Assembly: GCA_044433065.1 (NCBI GenBank)
Contig: JAWXUA010000001.1
Span: forward strand, 10,035 to 74,034
Direction: 5' to 3'
From: Nitratidesulfovibrio sp044433065
Lineage (GTDB): Bacteria > Desulfobacterota > Desulfovibrionia > Desulfovibrionales > Desulfovibrionaceae
DNA length: 64,000 nucleotides
Below the pieces are notes generated by a model. It was not told where the DNA came from and did no database searches. It saw only the letters and a program-made list of their open reading frames with translations. Positions 29,278 through 38,727 of the stretch are shown in pieces; position 1 is the first letter of the stretch, and every line of letters begins with the position of its first letter. A program made the translations under genes and the position numbers.

Positions 29278-30675
29278 TTATTTAAGATATTGTTGATACA
29301 GTTTTGCCAAAGCATTTGCATTTGTTGATATAGTATACTTTTCAAGTATTGTTTTGCGACCTGCTTTAGATACTGTATTTCGTAGGACACTATCCAATGC
29401 GAGGCGCATCATGCAGTCATATAATGTTGTTTTATCTCCAGCATAACAAAGCATACCATTTTTTTCATGGGTAATTAGCTCACAAATACCTGTAATTTGA
29501 GTTGAAATACAAGGAATTTCCATGGCCATAGCCTCCATCAATACAATGGGTACACCTTCAGCCACACTAGGTAAGACAAAAATATCAGTTTTTTGGTAAA
29601 GCTCTTTTACTTCTTTTTGTGATACTGGGCCTACAAAATGTAGAATGCTATGTAGGTTGTTCAGTTTAGTATCTTTAACAATGTCTTGATACGACTGTAT
29701 TTCTTTTGCCAGATTGTTATTTAATCTCATTATATCTTTTTGATTAACTTTATTTTCAAAAATATATGACTCAATATTGTCGTTAATACTTTTATTCGCG
29801 TTGTTAAATGTTCCAGCAATTGTCAACTTGCATTCTATATCACGAACTTTAAGGTCAGCATACACTTTTAAAAAAACTTCAATAAGCAAAAGTTGTGCTT
29901 TGGCAGAGCATAGGCGACCTATACATACAAAATGTATGACTTTATTTGTTGAAATGTCGTCCTTACTATACTGCACATGCTGTAAAGGACTAAAAGAGTT
30001 TACATCTACACCACAGCGAACAACATGGAGTTTTTTCCAGTCTTCAGCTGGCATAATGCGCATAAATTGACTCGCACAGTAGTGGCTTATGCATCGAATA
30101 AAAAGTGCCCTTTCTGCCTTTAAGTGCAGTAAATTTTCATGGCAATCATAAAAAATATCAGGACCATGTGCACTAATACTAAAGCTTATGTGATCAAATG
30201 TTGCAGCGAGCATTGCCACTGTTGCAGCAGGATTTGCGAAGTGTACATGAATGTGTTGTGCATTCTTTTTACGGCAATAAGTAAGGAGCAGTGATGCTTC
30301 AAGTATATAGGCTAGTGCTTTTATAATGCTTTTGGGGCCAGACAAGAAAGCCCAGCGCATAGCATAAAAAGAAAGCTGCAGTGTTTTTATAGGATGCCTT
30401 AAGGTGAGTCCCAGAAATTGTACTATTCCACTACTTAGTAGTTTTTCTTGAATGTAGAATGTTTCTTGATACTCTTTTTGTTCAGCATCTCCCATGTATT
30501 CTATATTTTGTGGGCGACGTATGGATGCTATATAGATTGTTATTGTATTTTTATTGTATTTATTTTGACTGTCTACCTGTGCTGCATTGTTGATTTTCCT
30601 TAAATTTGCAATTTCTTGTAATATGAAAGTATGTGATAATGCAGGATATTCACTTGTTAAGTATACTATATTCAT
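29278..30675 (-). CDS. Glycosyltransferase, family 4
   Basis: A 465-residue GT-B retaining glycosyltransferase. The N-terminal domain opens YLTSEYPALSHTFILQEI, and the C-terminal donor domain carries DIFVLPSVAEGVPIVLMEAMAMEIPCIST, including the E-x7-E signature, and ITGICELI. N-terminal HIHVHFANPAATVAMLAA recalls colanic-acid type enzymes (WcaL/AmsK). AGGT lies five bases before the ATG. Donor and acceptor are unknown. Confidence 0.88.
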   Translation of the reverse strand: MNIVYLTSEYPALSHTFILQEIANLRKINNAAQVDSQNKYNKNTITIYIASIRRPQNIEYMGDAEQKEYQETFYIQEKLLSSGIVQFLGLTLRHPIKTLQLSFYAMRWAFLSGPKSIIKALAYILEASLLLTYCRKKNAQHIHVHFANPAATVAMLAATFDHISFSISAHGPDIFYDCHENLLHLKAERALFIRCISHYCASQFMRIMPAEDWKKLHVVRCGVDVNSFSPLQHVQYSKDDISTNKVIHFVCIGRLCSAKAQLLLIEVFLKVYADLKVRDIECKLTIAGTFNNANKSINDNIESYIFENKVNQKDIMRLNNNLAKEIQSYQDIVKDTKLNNLHSILHFVGPVSQKEVKELYQKTDIFVLPSVAEGVPIVLMEAMAMEIPCISTQITGICELITHEKNGMLCYAGDKTTLYDCMMRLALDSVLRNTVSKAGRKTILEKYTISTNANALAKLYQQYLK

Positions 30676-30682
30676 TATGTAC

Positions 30683-32296
30683 CTATAAAAAACGTTGTGT
30701 TTTGTTTTTTCTTTGTTGTTTTGAGATGTCTTGTACTTGGTCTTCTTTAAAATGAAGGTTTCCTTTATGGTATCCTTGCGTATTACTACTATATAATTTT
30801 GTTTTTTTATGATTTATAGTATTTTTATGCTTATCATAATTATTATTTTGATTTTTTGTCATCATAGTTCCTGATAACGCTCCTGCAACAAAAATAAAAA
30901 TAGGATTTTCCATTGCATTGATTAAATTATCAACTGTATACAGTGCTATCATAATGGATAATGAAGCAATAGGAGCATATTCTTTTTGTGACCATAGAAT
31001 TGCCTTAAATTTTATCATAAATAGAAAAACTGGCATAAAAAATACAAGCCACATAAATAATAAACCAAAAACTCCATAATTACCTAATACAATAATCCAA
31101 AGACTGTCTGTTACAGAAATATCCTCACCCAAATGATTGTACACACGTGCTCGGCCCCAGCCACCCCATCCGAAAATAGGTCTTTGCATTGCTTTCTCAA
31201 CTAAAATATGCTCGTTATCAACTCTAAAAGCTAAAGATGAGGCCCTTTCTGCATTGATAGATGTCACACCATCCACAACCATTTGGCCTAGTGGAATATT
31301 AAAAACACCTGAAAACATATATAATGGAGGCAAAAGTAAAAAGGCTGCTAATGCAAGTCTAAGTTTAGTTTTGGTAGAAAAAATTAATAATCCTAGACCC
31401 ATAACTAATAGCATTACAGCTCCAAAAGACCTAATCCACACCATAGTAAAATAGAGAATAGGCATTATAAGGGGCAATCTTAGGGCTTTTTTTACATTAT
31501 CAAGAGCTGCGTGGCGGTACATCCAATAGCCATTCAGCGTTACAGCCATCATCCAAACCCCAACCATTAAACCATGCGACATGAAAACCATTGGCCGCCA
31601 TCCACCCATCCTATACGTCTGTGAAAAGTCATAGTGGGCCATAAAGCCATAGAGCATTCTATGTAATTGTGGACTAATTCGAGATTCAAGGAGACACAGT
31701 GGAATATAGACCAAACCACCATAGAAAATTCCACGCGCAAGATCATGTAAGCCCGCAATATCATTAATATACAGTCGCCCAATAAAATATGGCATCCCCC
31801 ACGAAACTACTTGTTGAAACAAAGCTGCCAAGGCGTCCCAAAGGCCAAGACCATTGCTGAGTGAAGAAATAAAAGGTGAAATAAGCCATAAAAACATAGG
31901 AATATCTGTAAAATTAAAGCTAAAAGAAGCTAAACGTTTACTATCAAATTGCATTGACGCCATAAGTACGCCAATGCAAGTAGCTGACATTTTAGTATAA
32001 TCTGGCAAAACAGGAATGTTATATCGTGCGACAGGCAGAAAAAGCCAAGAGGCTACAAAGGCGATGATAGCGGCTTGGCGCGTGCTATCGTTACTCACCC
32101 ATAGCCCAAGGACACCTTCTCCTCCAAAGTGAAAGGAATTGTTTGTGGACTGATTAACTGTACTAATTGATAGTGTATGGTTTTTATATGGCACATTTTG
32201 GCGATGAAGCTTTCGTCCGGCATCTTGCATCACTTTAAATAGATATAAAATACAAGGAATCCACAACCACATAACTATATGTGTTATGATATTCAT
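30683..32296 (-). CDS. O-antigen polymerase/ligase-like membrane protein (Wzy)
   Basis: A 537-residue membrane protein with about ten to twelve hydrophobic segments and a long periplasmic loop containing RPIFGWGGWGRARVYN, typical of the Wzy/WaaL superfamily where the conserved Arg and Gly face the active site. It would join repeat units. A soluble basic tail of about 75 residues, rich in Lys, Asn and His, extends past the last helix. It is the only polymerase candidate in the locus. Confidence 0.75.
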   Translation of the reverse strand: MNIITHIVMWLWIPCILYLFKVMQDAGRKLHRQNVPYKNHTLSISTVNQSTNNSFHFGGEGVLGLWVSNDSTRQAAIIAFVASWLFLPVARYNIPVLPDYTKMSATCIGVLMASMQFDSKRLASFSFNFTDIPMFLWLISPFISSLSNGLGLWDALAALFQQVVSWGMPYFIGRLYINDIAGLHDLARGIFYGGLVYIPLCLLESRISPQLHRMLYGFMAHYDFSQTYRMGGWRPMVFMSHGLMVGVWMMAVTLNGYWMYRHAALDNVKKALRLPLIMPILYFTMVWIRSFGAVMLLVMGLGLLIFSTKTKLRLALAAFLLLPPLYMFSGVFNIPLGQMVVDGVTSINAERASSLAFRVDNEHILVEKAMQRPIFGWGGWGRARVYNHLGEDISVTDSLWIIVLGNYGVFGLLFMWLVFFMPVFLFMIKFKAILWSQKEYAPIASLSIMIALYTVDNLINAMENPIFIFVAGALSGTMMTKNQNNNYDKHKNTINHKKTKLYSSNTQGYHKGNLHFKEDQVQDISKQQRKNKTQRFL

Positions 32297-32356
32297 GTGT
32301 ATACCAAGTGTACTTTATATTTATTCAATACCATGAGTAAAAAATAATCCTGTATT

Positions 32357-33829
32357 TTATTTTACAGCAGCATTTAGAGCTTTTTTATATTCATTCATAA
32401 GCAATGCTGCTTTATTGGACCACGCATAGTTCTTTGATTTTTTATAAGCATGTATTCCTAATTCTTTTATAAGTTCCCTATTGTTCTGCAATAAAAGTAA
32501 AGAAGAGCTTAGCTCTTGAATGATATACGATGCAGAAATGGGATTAATACGTATGCCACACAAGTCATCAATATACTCTCCAATCCCTCCATGGTGAACA
32601 ACAATAGACGCCAAACCGTTAGCCATTGCCTCAAGAACAACAGCACCTCCAAATTCACGAATTGACGGAAAAACAAAAATATCAGCGGCTGCATAAAATT
32701 TCGCCATGTTTTGTGGTTTTTGATGGCCCATAAAGTGCACACAATGCTCTAAGCCAAGCTTTTTGCTTTGAAGTTCCAGTGCTTGGCGTTCTGGTCCATC
32801 ACCAACAATAGTGAGGATCGTTTGAGTGTTGTAGGTTTCCTTTTTATGCAATGTGTTACTTGCTAATTCTACTTTTTCATTACTATTGTGTTGCGTATTA
32901 TTCTTATCTTTATTGTGTAGTTTGGCATAATATAAAGCCAATGCTTCTAATACGAAGTGTACACCTTTATAAGGGACTAAGCGTCCTACAAATAACAAGC
33001 GTAATGGTTTATTATTTTTTGTAGAAAAACTTTCATTCTCTTGAGATGTAGAGAATTTTTCTTTAATTTTCTGTATATTCGTATAAAAATTTTGTGTTAA
33101 TCCATTTTCATGGAAAAGTGACATACGTAATTTTATTTCAGGAAAACGACTTTCAAGCATAGACATTGTATATTGTGACCCAACAAAAATTTGAGTTGCG
33201 TTCAAATACGTTGTACTATAGTTTGGAATATATCTACTAAAATGTCTTAAAAAATTAAAATGCGCGCCTTCTTTTCTTTGTACATCCTGAAAACCTTTTG
33301 GATAAGGCAAACCACCATTGACTGGGCCAAGAATAAAAGGAGTTGATGCTTTATGTTCTTGCATCATATCCACATTTTTTTGCCTACATGCTAATCTCGC
33401 AACTTTCACAGGGTATCGTGGCAATACAGGTGTGAATGCATGAACAATGTCGTAGTCACCATTACAGATTGCAGTACTGTAGCGCGTATAGACCGCACGA
33501 TCAAAAGATGCATATACAGGATATGTGAGCGCATGATATAAGGGCCACCCAGTGCCTAGCTTGTCAAAAATATACGCTAAGCCCTTGTAATACTGGCGTA
33601 TACAATAGGACTCCTCAATGTAGTCAATTTTTCTTGCATCATGATATATTACGCCTTCTTGAGACTCGTTTTCCCAAGGTTTACGCTCAAGTGCAGCACG
33701 GTTACGTGCATGTGTTACAAGATGCACGTCTGCAATTTTTGCTAAGGCATTCCATAAATTGTATGCAACTAAAGGTACAGAGGGCCACTCAGGATTGCAC
33801 TGCTCTACAATAAATAATATTTTCATCAT
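32357..33829 (-). CDS. Glycosyltransferase, family 4
   Basis: A 490-residue GT-B glycosyltransferase. LRLLFVGRLVPYKGVHFVLEAL opens the donor domain, followed by IVGDGPERQALE and ADIFVFPSIREFGGAVVLEAMANGLASIV with the E-x7-E pair. A Lys/Asn-rich insert of about 35 residues interrupts the donor domain between LALYYAKL and ILTIVGDG. The N-terminus starts MMKILFIVEQCNPEWPSVP with AAGGA upstream. Part of the reverse operon, 60-90 bases from its neighbours. Confidence 0.87.
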   Translation of the reverse strand: MMKILFIVEQCNPEWPSVPLVAYNLWNALAKIADVHLVTHARNRAALERKPWENESQEGVIYHDARKIDYIEESYCIRQYYKGLAYIFDKLGTGWPLYHALTYPVYASFDRAVYTRYSTAICNGDYDIVHAFTPVLPRYPVKVARLACRQKNVDMMQEHKASTPFILGPVNGGLPYPKGFQDVQRKEGAHFNFLRHFSRYIPNYSTTYLNATQIFVGSQYTMSMLESRFPEIKLRMSLFHENGLTQNFYTNIQKIKEKFSTSQENESFSTKNNKPLRLLFVGRLVPYKGVHFVLEALALYYAKLHNKDKNNTQHNSNEKVELASNTLHKKETYNTQTILTIVGDGPERQALELQSKKLGLEHCVHFMGHQKPQNMAKFYAAADIFVFPSIREFGGAVVLEAMANGLASIVVHHGGIGEYIDDLCGIRINPISASYIIQELSSSLLLLQNNRELIKELGIHAYKKSKNYAWSNKAALLMNEYKKALNAAVK

Positions 33830-33917
33830 AAAATCCTTTTTAAATCATGCACGATCACACTTACATAATCAAAAGCGATGTAGTGGTATAGTATTTATTT
33901 TCAGATTATGAATACTA

Positions 33918-35282
33918 TTATTTCATGTTTGCAATTGAATGCTGCAGGCATGGCATATCTTTTCCATATAGTGTATATTCTTTCCACTGTACAAGGACAT
34001 CTTCAAAAGAAACAGGACACTGAATTGCCTGCCAAGCATCTATAATTCCATCAGAAATACGTTCGTGTTGCGCATCTTGCCCCATTGCCCATATGGTACG
34101 CGCAAGACTGCGAGCTTGCTGTGCTTGAAAAATCATACAGCCTCGACCATGCTTTAACCTACCCAAAAATGATGGATGATCACTAGCTATAATAGGTGTA
34201 TATGCCTCAAATGCTTCATAAATCACATTTGGCATACCCTCAGGATAGCTATGCCAACTTGGTACGATGACTGCGGTTGCACTTTGCATACGCGACCAGA
34301 TCTCGTCATTGGACAACACGCCACAGAAATGAATAATATCGTGGCCGCTGCCTAGCCCACAAAGACCTAGACTTTCACCTAAGGTGCGTAATTCCTTTTC
34401 ATCTGGGCCAGTTCCACATATGGACAGTGAAATTGTAAAAGGAGCTTCGGTTATAACATTTTTTTCGTGACGTAAAATTGCTAAGGCATGTAAAATATCC
34501 CCTACCCCTTTATTATACTGTAGTAATCCAGCATATAAAAGTTCTATTCTTTTATTTTTAACTGTGTATATGTGTTCTTTTTGTGCAAGATTATATATAC
34601 AAGCGTCATCTTTTGTATAGTTCTTATGTTTCTTATTGTCTATAGGTTTTCGTATTACAGTCCAGTCCCAAGGAACAACTTTATTTGCAGGAACACCAGC
34701 ATATACTAAAGATCTGCATGCTGGGTAGTTATGATTGCATAGCAAAGGTACTTTTTTTGAATGCAACACTTTTAGATGTCGAAGACCAATATATTTTTTT
34801 AAACCCTGTTTTTGTTCTTCATAGTCTGCAAGTAGAGGTAGAAGATGGATTTGATTTTTAATGGCCCACATGCCCATATCACCTAAAATCCATCCTGAAG
34901 TACGTATAATAAGATGGCTTGGTGCAAAATCTTGTACAATTTTTTTAAGAATATGCATATTTTGCAGTGCTTTTACTCTGTATAGCATTTTTCTTATAAT
35001 TTTATATACTAAATTTTTTTTAAAATGATTATGCGACGAAATTGATGGTATAAAATTTCCATATATAATTTGATAGTTCTTATATATTTTTTCTTGGATG
35101 AGTAATTTTTTACTTTGCTGTGTAGTATTTTCAAGACAAATAACCATACAAGGATGACCTTTTATAATTCTATCCACTGCGTCTAAGCTTTGATATTGAG
35201 CTCGATATGTTTCAGGTTCACCAGCATCACGTGCTTTAAGCGCCTTATAGTAGTCACCATATTGAATAATTAAAAGTCTCAT
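33918..35282 (-). CDS. Glycosyltransferase, family 4
   Basis: A GT-B glycosyltransferase of 454 residues. The ATG at 35282 is chosen because AGGAG lies five bases upstream; the longer reading uses GTG inside that site. The start MRLLIIQYGDYYKAL leads to the donor domain with ELLYAGLLQYNKGVGDILHAL, ICGTGPDEKEL and AVIVPSWHSYPEGMPNVIYEAFEAYTPIIAS. Substrates unknown. Confidence 0.85.
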   Translation of the reverse strand: MRLLIIQYGDYYKALKARDAGEPETYRAQYQSLDAVDRIIKGHPCMVICLENTTQQSKKLLIQEKIYKNYQIIYGNFIPSISSHNHFKKNLVYKIIRKMLYRVKALQNMHILKKIVQDFAPSHLIIRTSGWILGDMGMWAIKNQIHLLPLLADYEEQKQGLKKYIGLRHLKVLHSKKVPLLCNHNYPACRSLVYAGVPANKVVPWDWTVIRKPIDNKKHKNYTKDDACIYNLAQKEHIYTVKNKRIELLYAGLLQYNKGVGDILHALAILRHEKNVITEAPFTISLSICGTGPDEKELRTLGESLGLCGLGSGHDIIHFCGVLSNDEIWSRMQSATAVIVPSWHSYPEGMPNVIYEAFEAYTPIIASDHPSFLGRLKHGRGCMIFQAQQARSLARTIWAMGQDAQHERISDGIIDAWQAIQCPVSFEDVLVQWKEYTLYGKDMPCLQHSIANMK

Positions 35283-35309
35283 TAACACTCCTTATAGTGA
35301 AGTAACATA

Positions 35310-36338
35310 CTAATAAAACGTGCAACGCGATAAATGCTTTTTTAACTTCCAAGCCCGTGATGTTGAGATAATTTTACGTAGTATTTTATGTGATAGTGAC
35401 TTCTCACTCTGTAGTGGTCCAAACTTTTTTATGAAATCATATACATCTGGACGATATTTCAATAGTAGTGACTCTGTATTGTACCATTCATGGGGCCAGA
35501 GCGCATCATGATAATGTAAAATTGCAGCATTTTTTACTACATCAGTTTGTATATTGCGTTCACGACTTCCAAGTGCAAAATTAAATTTGTGTTCAAGTAT
35601 GGCTGTTGGCAAGCCCAAACTATATGCTGCTAGCCCCATACAGACCTGATCAGTAAAAAAAATTCCTGCTTTTTGTGACGCAATATGGCTATCAAGAATT
35701 GTACAGCAATAATCGTAGAACTGTTGTGCAAATCCACTTTGACGTTGGAATGAAAATACTCCACTGTTAAAATACCATCGTATGACTTTTTTTTCTGTAC
35801 ATGTCTCTACCCATGGTAAATTTTCAATATCAATCCGTAACTCTTTGCATATGGCTTGCCAAAATATATCATTTTCATCACTAGTACCTGTTGTACCAAT
35901 ATTTTTATCGCTAGGACATGCTGCAAAATGATGTTGTATCGTATCTAATGAAGTACTTTGCACATGCGATAAGGATAAATCACCAAGGCAATCAGTCACT
36001 AGAATATCAGAATCAAGCCACAGTAACGTTTCAGAAGAAGAATACTTTTCAGCATACAATAGCGCTTTTGGCTTATTCATGAAATTATTCCAGCTATAAA
36101 CGCTGTTATTCTTGCATTCTACATAGTTAACATTAAGTGCTGATAACGCCTGCATAGTAGTAGAAGATATCCTTGGCCCCTGCCTTGGATACACTGCGAT
36201 AACTTCAGCGTTGGCCAGCAATCCGCCAAAATGCCTAAGTGAAGATATCATACGTAAAGTCATTTGCTCTAATGGACCACTTTCGATACAACAGACAACT
36301 GTACTTGAAGAAGAATTTTGCATGTCATGCTCAATCAT
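35310..36338 (-). CDS. Putative glycosyltransferase (GT-A, GT8-like)
   Basis: A 342-residue protein with a GT-A type metal site: LLWLDSDILVTD (DxD) near residue 105, then WYFNSGVFSFQRQSGFAQQF and FFTDQVCMGLAAYSLGLPTAIL, the order seen in GT8 and related enzymes. The ATG at 36338 has GGAG six bases upstream and is preferred to the ATG at 36350. It begins 28 bases after the preceding family 4 gene in the operon direction. I am sure of a glycosyltransferase fold but not of the family number. Confidence 0.68.
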   Translation of the reverse strand: MIEHDMQNSSSSTVVCCIESGPLEQMTLRMISSLRHFGGLLANAEVIAVYPRQGPRISSTTMQALSALNVNYVECKNNSVYSWNNFMNKPKALLYAEKYSSSETLLWLDSDILVTDCLGDLSLSHVQSTSLDTIQHHFAACPSDKNIGTTGTSDENDIFWQAICKELRIDIENLPWVETCTEKKVIRWYFNSGVFSFQRQSGFAQQFYDYCCTILDSHIASQKAGIFFTDQVCMGLAAYSLGLPTAILEHKFNFALGSRERNIQTDVVKNAAILHYHDALWPHEWYNTESLLLKYRPDVYDFIKKFGPLQSEKSLSHKILRKIISTSRAWKLKKHLSRCTFY

Positions 36339-36423
36339 CAATAACTCCATTTATTTTATGATTGAATTAAGCATACATCTATAGCATCATGATAGTAAGT
36401 ATAATACTATAAGTACTATATTT

Positions 36424-38727
36424 TTACTCTTTTACATTCCATATATGTTCAGATCGAACAGATTTGTTTAATGTATAATCTTTCTGCACCAAATGTGGCA
36501 TCGCTAAGGCCAAGAATTTTCTTGGTAATTTGCGTAGAATGGTTTCAGCTCTCGTATATATAAGCGGACCACCATGATTTAAAACTGTTGTCATGGCAGG
36601 AATATGTAGTCTCCACAGAACTTCAAGAGTTTTACGTAAATCAGCATACTTTGTACGATTGGCTTGCACAATGAGCACTGCAACATGTGACTCAAGTAAT
36701 AGATACTCTGTAAAGTCACTGTCGAGTAAAGGTGCTGCATCAGCGACAATAAATTCATATTCAGAGCGAAAAGTATGTAAGAAAAAGGACAACTTGCCAT
36801 CATGTCCATGGCCCCAATCACTTCCAAAGGTCATTATATCGAAATCTTCTTGAGCAGGCTTTTGAATACAGCCTAGAGGGTCATCGCCCTGTAATGTGCA
36901 GACAAAATCATGGCCCGTTGCTGTATTGGCAGTCTGTTCCATACTATCTTGTTTTTTATCAGGAACATCGCCTGCTAATTGTGTTTGAATGTATAAAATC
37001 TTGCTACCAAGCCCTGCTAGAGCCCGAGCTGTATTGATAGCAATGGATGACGTGCCAACTTGATTTGATACACCCATAAAAACAGCTATTTGAGCACTGT
37101 TGCTACTCTGTAGAGCACGCTCTTTATGAAGCCGTATAGCTAAACTTCGTATGGCTTTTGCCCCCTCAGCCTGTGGATGCTTAGATGTCAATTGCCAAAA
37201 GTCACCCTCACCTTGCCATAATGAAATTGGCCAGCTTGGGCTATGTTCTGTGGCAGCAATAAGATCGCGCCCTGAACGTACGCGATTATCCAGTAGCTCC
37301 ATCATTAAAAAAATGAAACCGATGCCACCAAAGCTGCTAAATGCTGACAACATAATAAATTTTTTACGATTTGTGCCAGCTGGCTGATCGGAATTTTGCG
37401 CAAATTCTTCAACACTTGCACGTACTGGCGACTTAGACTCTGCGTGCAACTCTTGCATTCGAGTTTCAACAGCATAAAGACGGTCACGGCTCTGTGCTAA
37501 ATTAGTCTCTAGCATCTGGGCTTCTATAATACGACTTGAGTTCTTGGATGCAATTTCTTGTTGTAACTGTAGAGATTCTAAAAGCTCTTTATATGTTTTA
37601 TCTGATGCAAATGCAGTAGCTTCTGCAGTGAGTGACTCTTTTGTTAGTTCATATTCTCTTTTATCATGTACAATCCGCTCTGCTCTTTCAGTCACATTTT
37701 CTTTGAGTTTTGTTTCATACGCTTTCATTGCCTTCATACGTGATTCAATATACTGACGATCTGGATTTGTGCGACTTATGCCATCAATTGAAGCTCGCAT
37801 CTCTTGCAATGTTTTATATGTCCAGTAGCTTATGGACCATAGTGATTCGTCGCCAGCTACTAGTTCATCGGACAAAGCTTCTGTTGACAACTGCCTTATA
37901 GATTTTGCCTTACTCTTAACTGCAATGTTTTGATTTTCAGATATAAGTTTATCTCTATAAGCGACAGTTAATGCTTTTTGCAACTCAATAAGCCGTAAGC
38001 TTTCAACATTATACGCTTCAACAAAAGTTGCAGTACGCGTTTGTTTCGCAAGCTTCATGAGCTGTTGTGTAAGATTTTTAACTTTATATTCTAAAATTTT
38101 ATGCTCTTTTGTGAGATAGTCTATTCGACGTGCATCTTTATTTTCAGCAGTTTCTTCTGTATGTTTGATATATGTCTTCATAAGCACATTGACAACTTCT
38201 GTAGCATAGCTTGGTATATTGCTTCTCATCTGAACCATAATAAGGTGCGTATTTGGTATTAGCCCAATAGTTAAGGAACTACGTAAACGTTGTATGGATG
38301 CTGCAGTTATTCCATCAGGTGCAAGGAAGTTTTTTATTTCTAATGGCAATGACTCTAAAGTTTTATGCAAAATACTTGTATTGCCCAAGCGCATTACTTC
38401 TGTTTGTGCATAGTCGTAAAAGAAGTTTGAAATTGAGCTTTGCTCTGTAGATGCTATGATTGGGGCACGGACTCGTTCCACCAAAATACTACCGGTGGCC
38501 ATGTAATAAGGCGAGCTTGCTGTAATTGCTATCGGCAACATGCATAAAAAAGCTATCATACCGAAAAGTATGATAATTCGTAGATAGCGTTGAATTGCTC
38601 CAACTATATCGAGGGGTTTACGGGCACTACCTAGCTCTACTTGCTCACCAGAGATAGGGCTTGAAGCGTCAGGATATTGATCTGCAAATTCTGGTATATT
38701 TTGGACGTTTTCTTGCTTAGTCTCCAT
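36424..38727 (-). CDS. Wzc/Wzz-like polysaccharide co-polymerase with a degenerate kinase domain
   Basis: A 767-residue inner-membrane protein controlling chain length and coupling to the export channel. The ATG at 38727 overlaps the preceding stop. Order: cytoplasmic N-tail, membrane helix IIILFGMIAFLCMLPIAI near 47-64, a long periplasmic coiled-coil region (residues about 100-440), a second helix FSSFGGIGFIFLMMELL, then a BY-kinase-like domain. The Walker A site reads GVSNQVGTSS without the lysine of GEGKS, Walker A' appears as EYEFIVADAAPLLDS with a single acidic residue, and no Tyr cluster ends the protein. It is thus probably kinase-dead. Confidence 0.85.
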   Translation of the reverse strand: METKQENVQNIPEFADQYPDASSPISGEQVELGSARKPLDIVGAIQRYLRIIILFGMIAFLCMLPIAITASSPYYMATGSILVERVRAPIIASTEQSSISNFFYDYAQTEVMRLGNTSILHKTLESLPLEIKNFLAPDGITAASIQRLRSSLTIGLIPNTHLIMVQMRSNIPSYATEVVNVLMKTYIKHTEETAENKDARRIDYLTKEHKILEYKVKNLTQQLMKLAKQTRTATFVEAYNVESLRLIELQKALTVAYRDKLISENQNIAVKSKAKSIRQLSTEALSDELVAGDESLWSISYWTYKTLQEMRASIDGISRTNPDRQYIESRMKAMKAYETKLKENVTERAERIVHDKREYELTKESLTAEATAFASDKTYKELLESLQLQQEIASKNSSRIIEAQMLETNLAQSRDRLYAVETRMQELHAESKSPVRASVEEFAQNSDQPAGTNRKKFIMLSAFSSFGGIGFIFLMMELLDNRVRSGRDLIAATEHSPSWPISLWQGEGDFWQLTSKHPQAEGAKAIRSLAIRLHKERALQSSNSAQIAVFMGVSNQVGTSSIAINTARALAGLGSKILYIQTQLAGDVPDKKQDSMEQTANTATGHDFVCTLQGDDPLGCIQKPAQEDFDIMTFGSDWGHGHDGKLSFFLHTFRSEYEFIVADAAPLLDSDFTEYLLLESHVAVLIVQANRTKYADLRKTLEVLWRLHIPAMTTVLNHGGPLIYTRAETILRKLPRKFLALAMPHLVQKDYTLNKSVRSEHIWNVKE

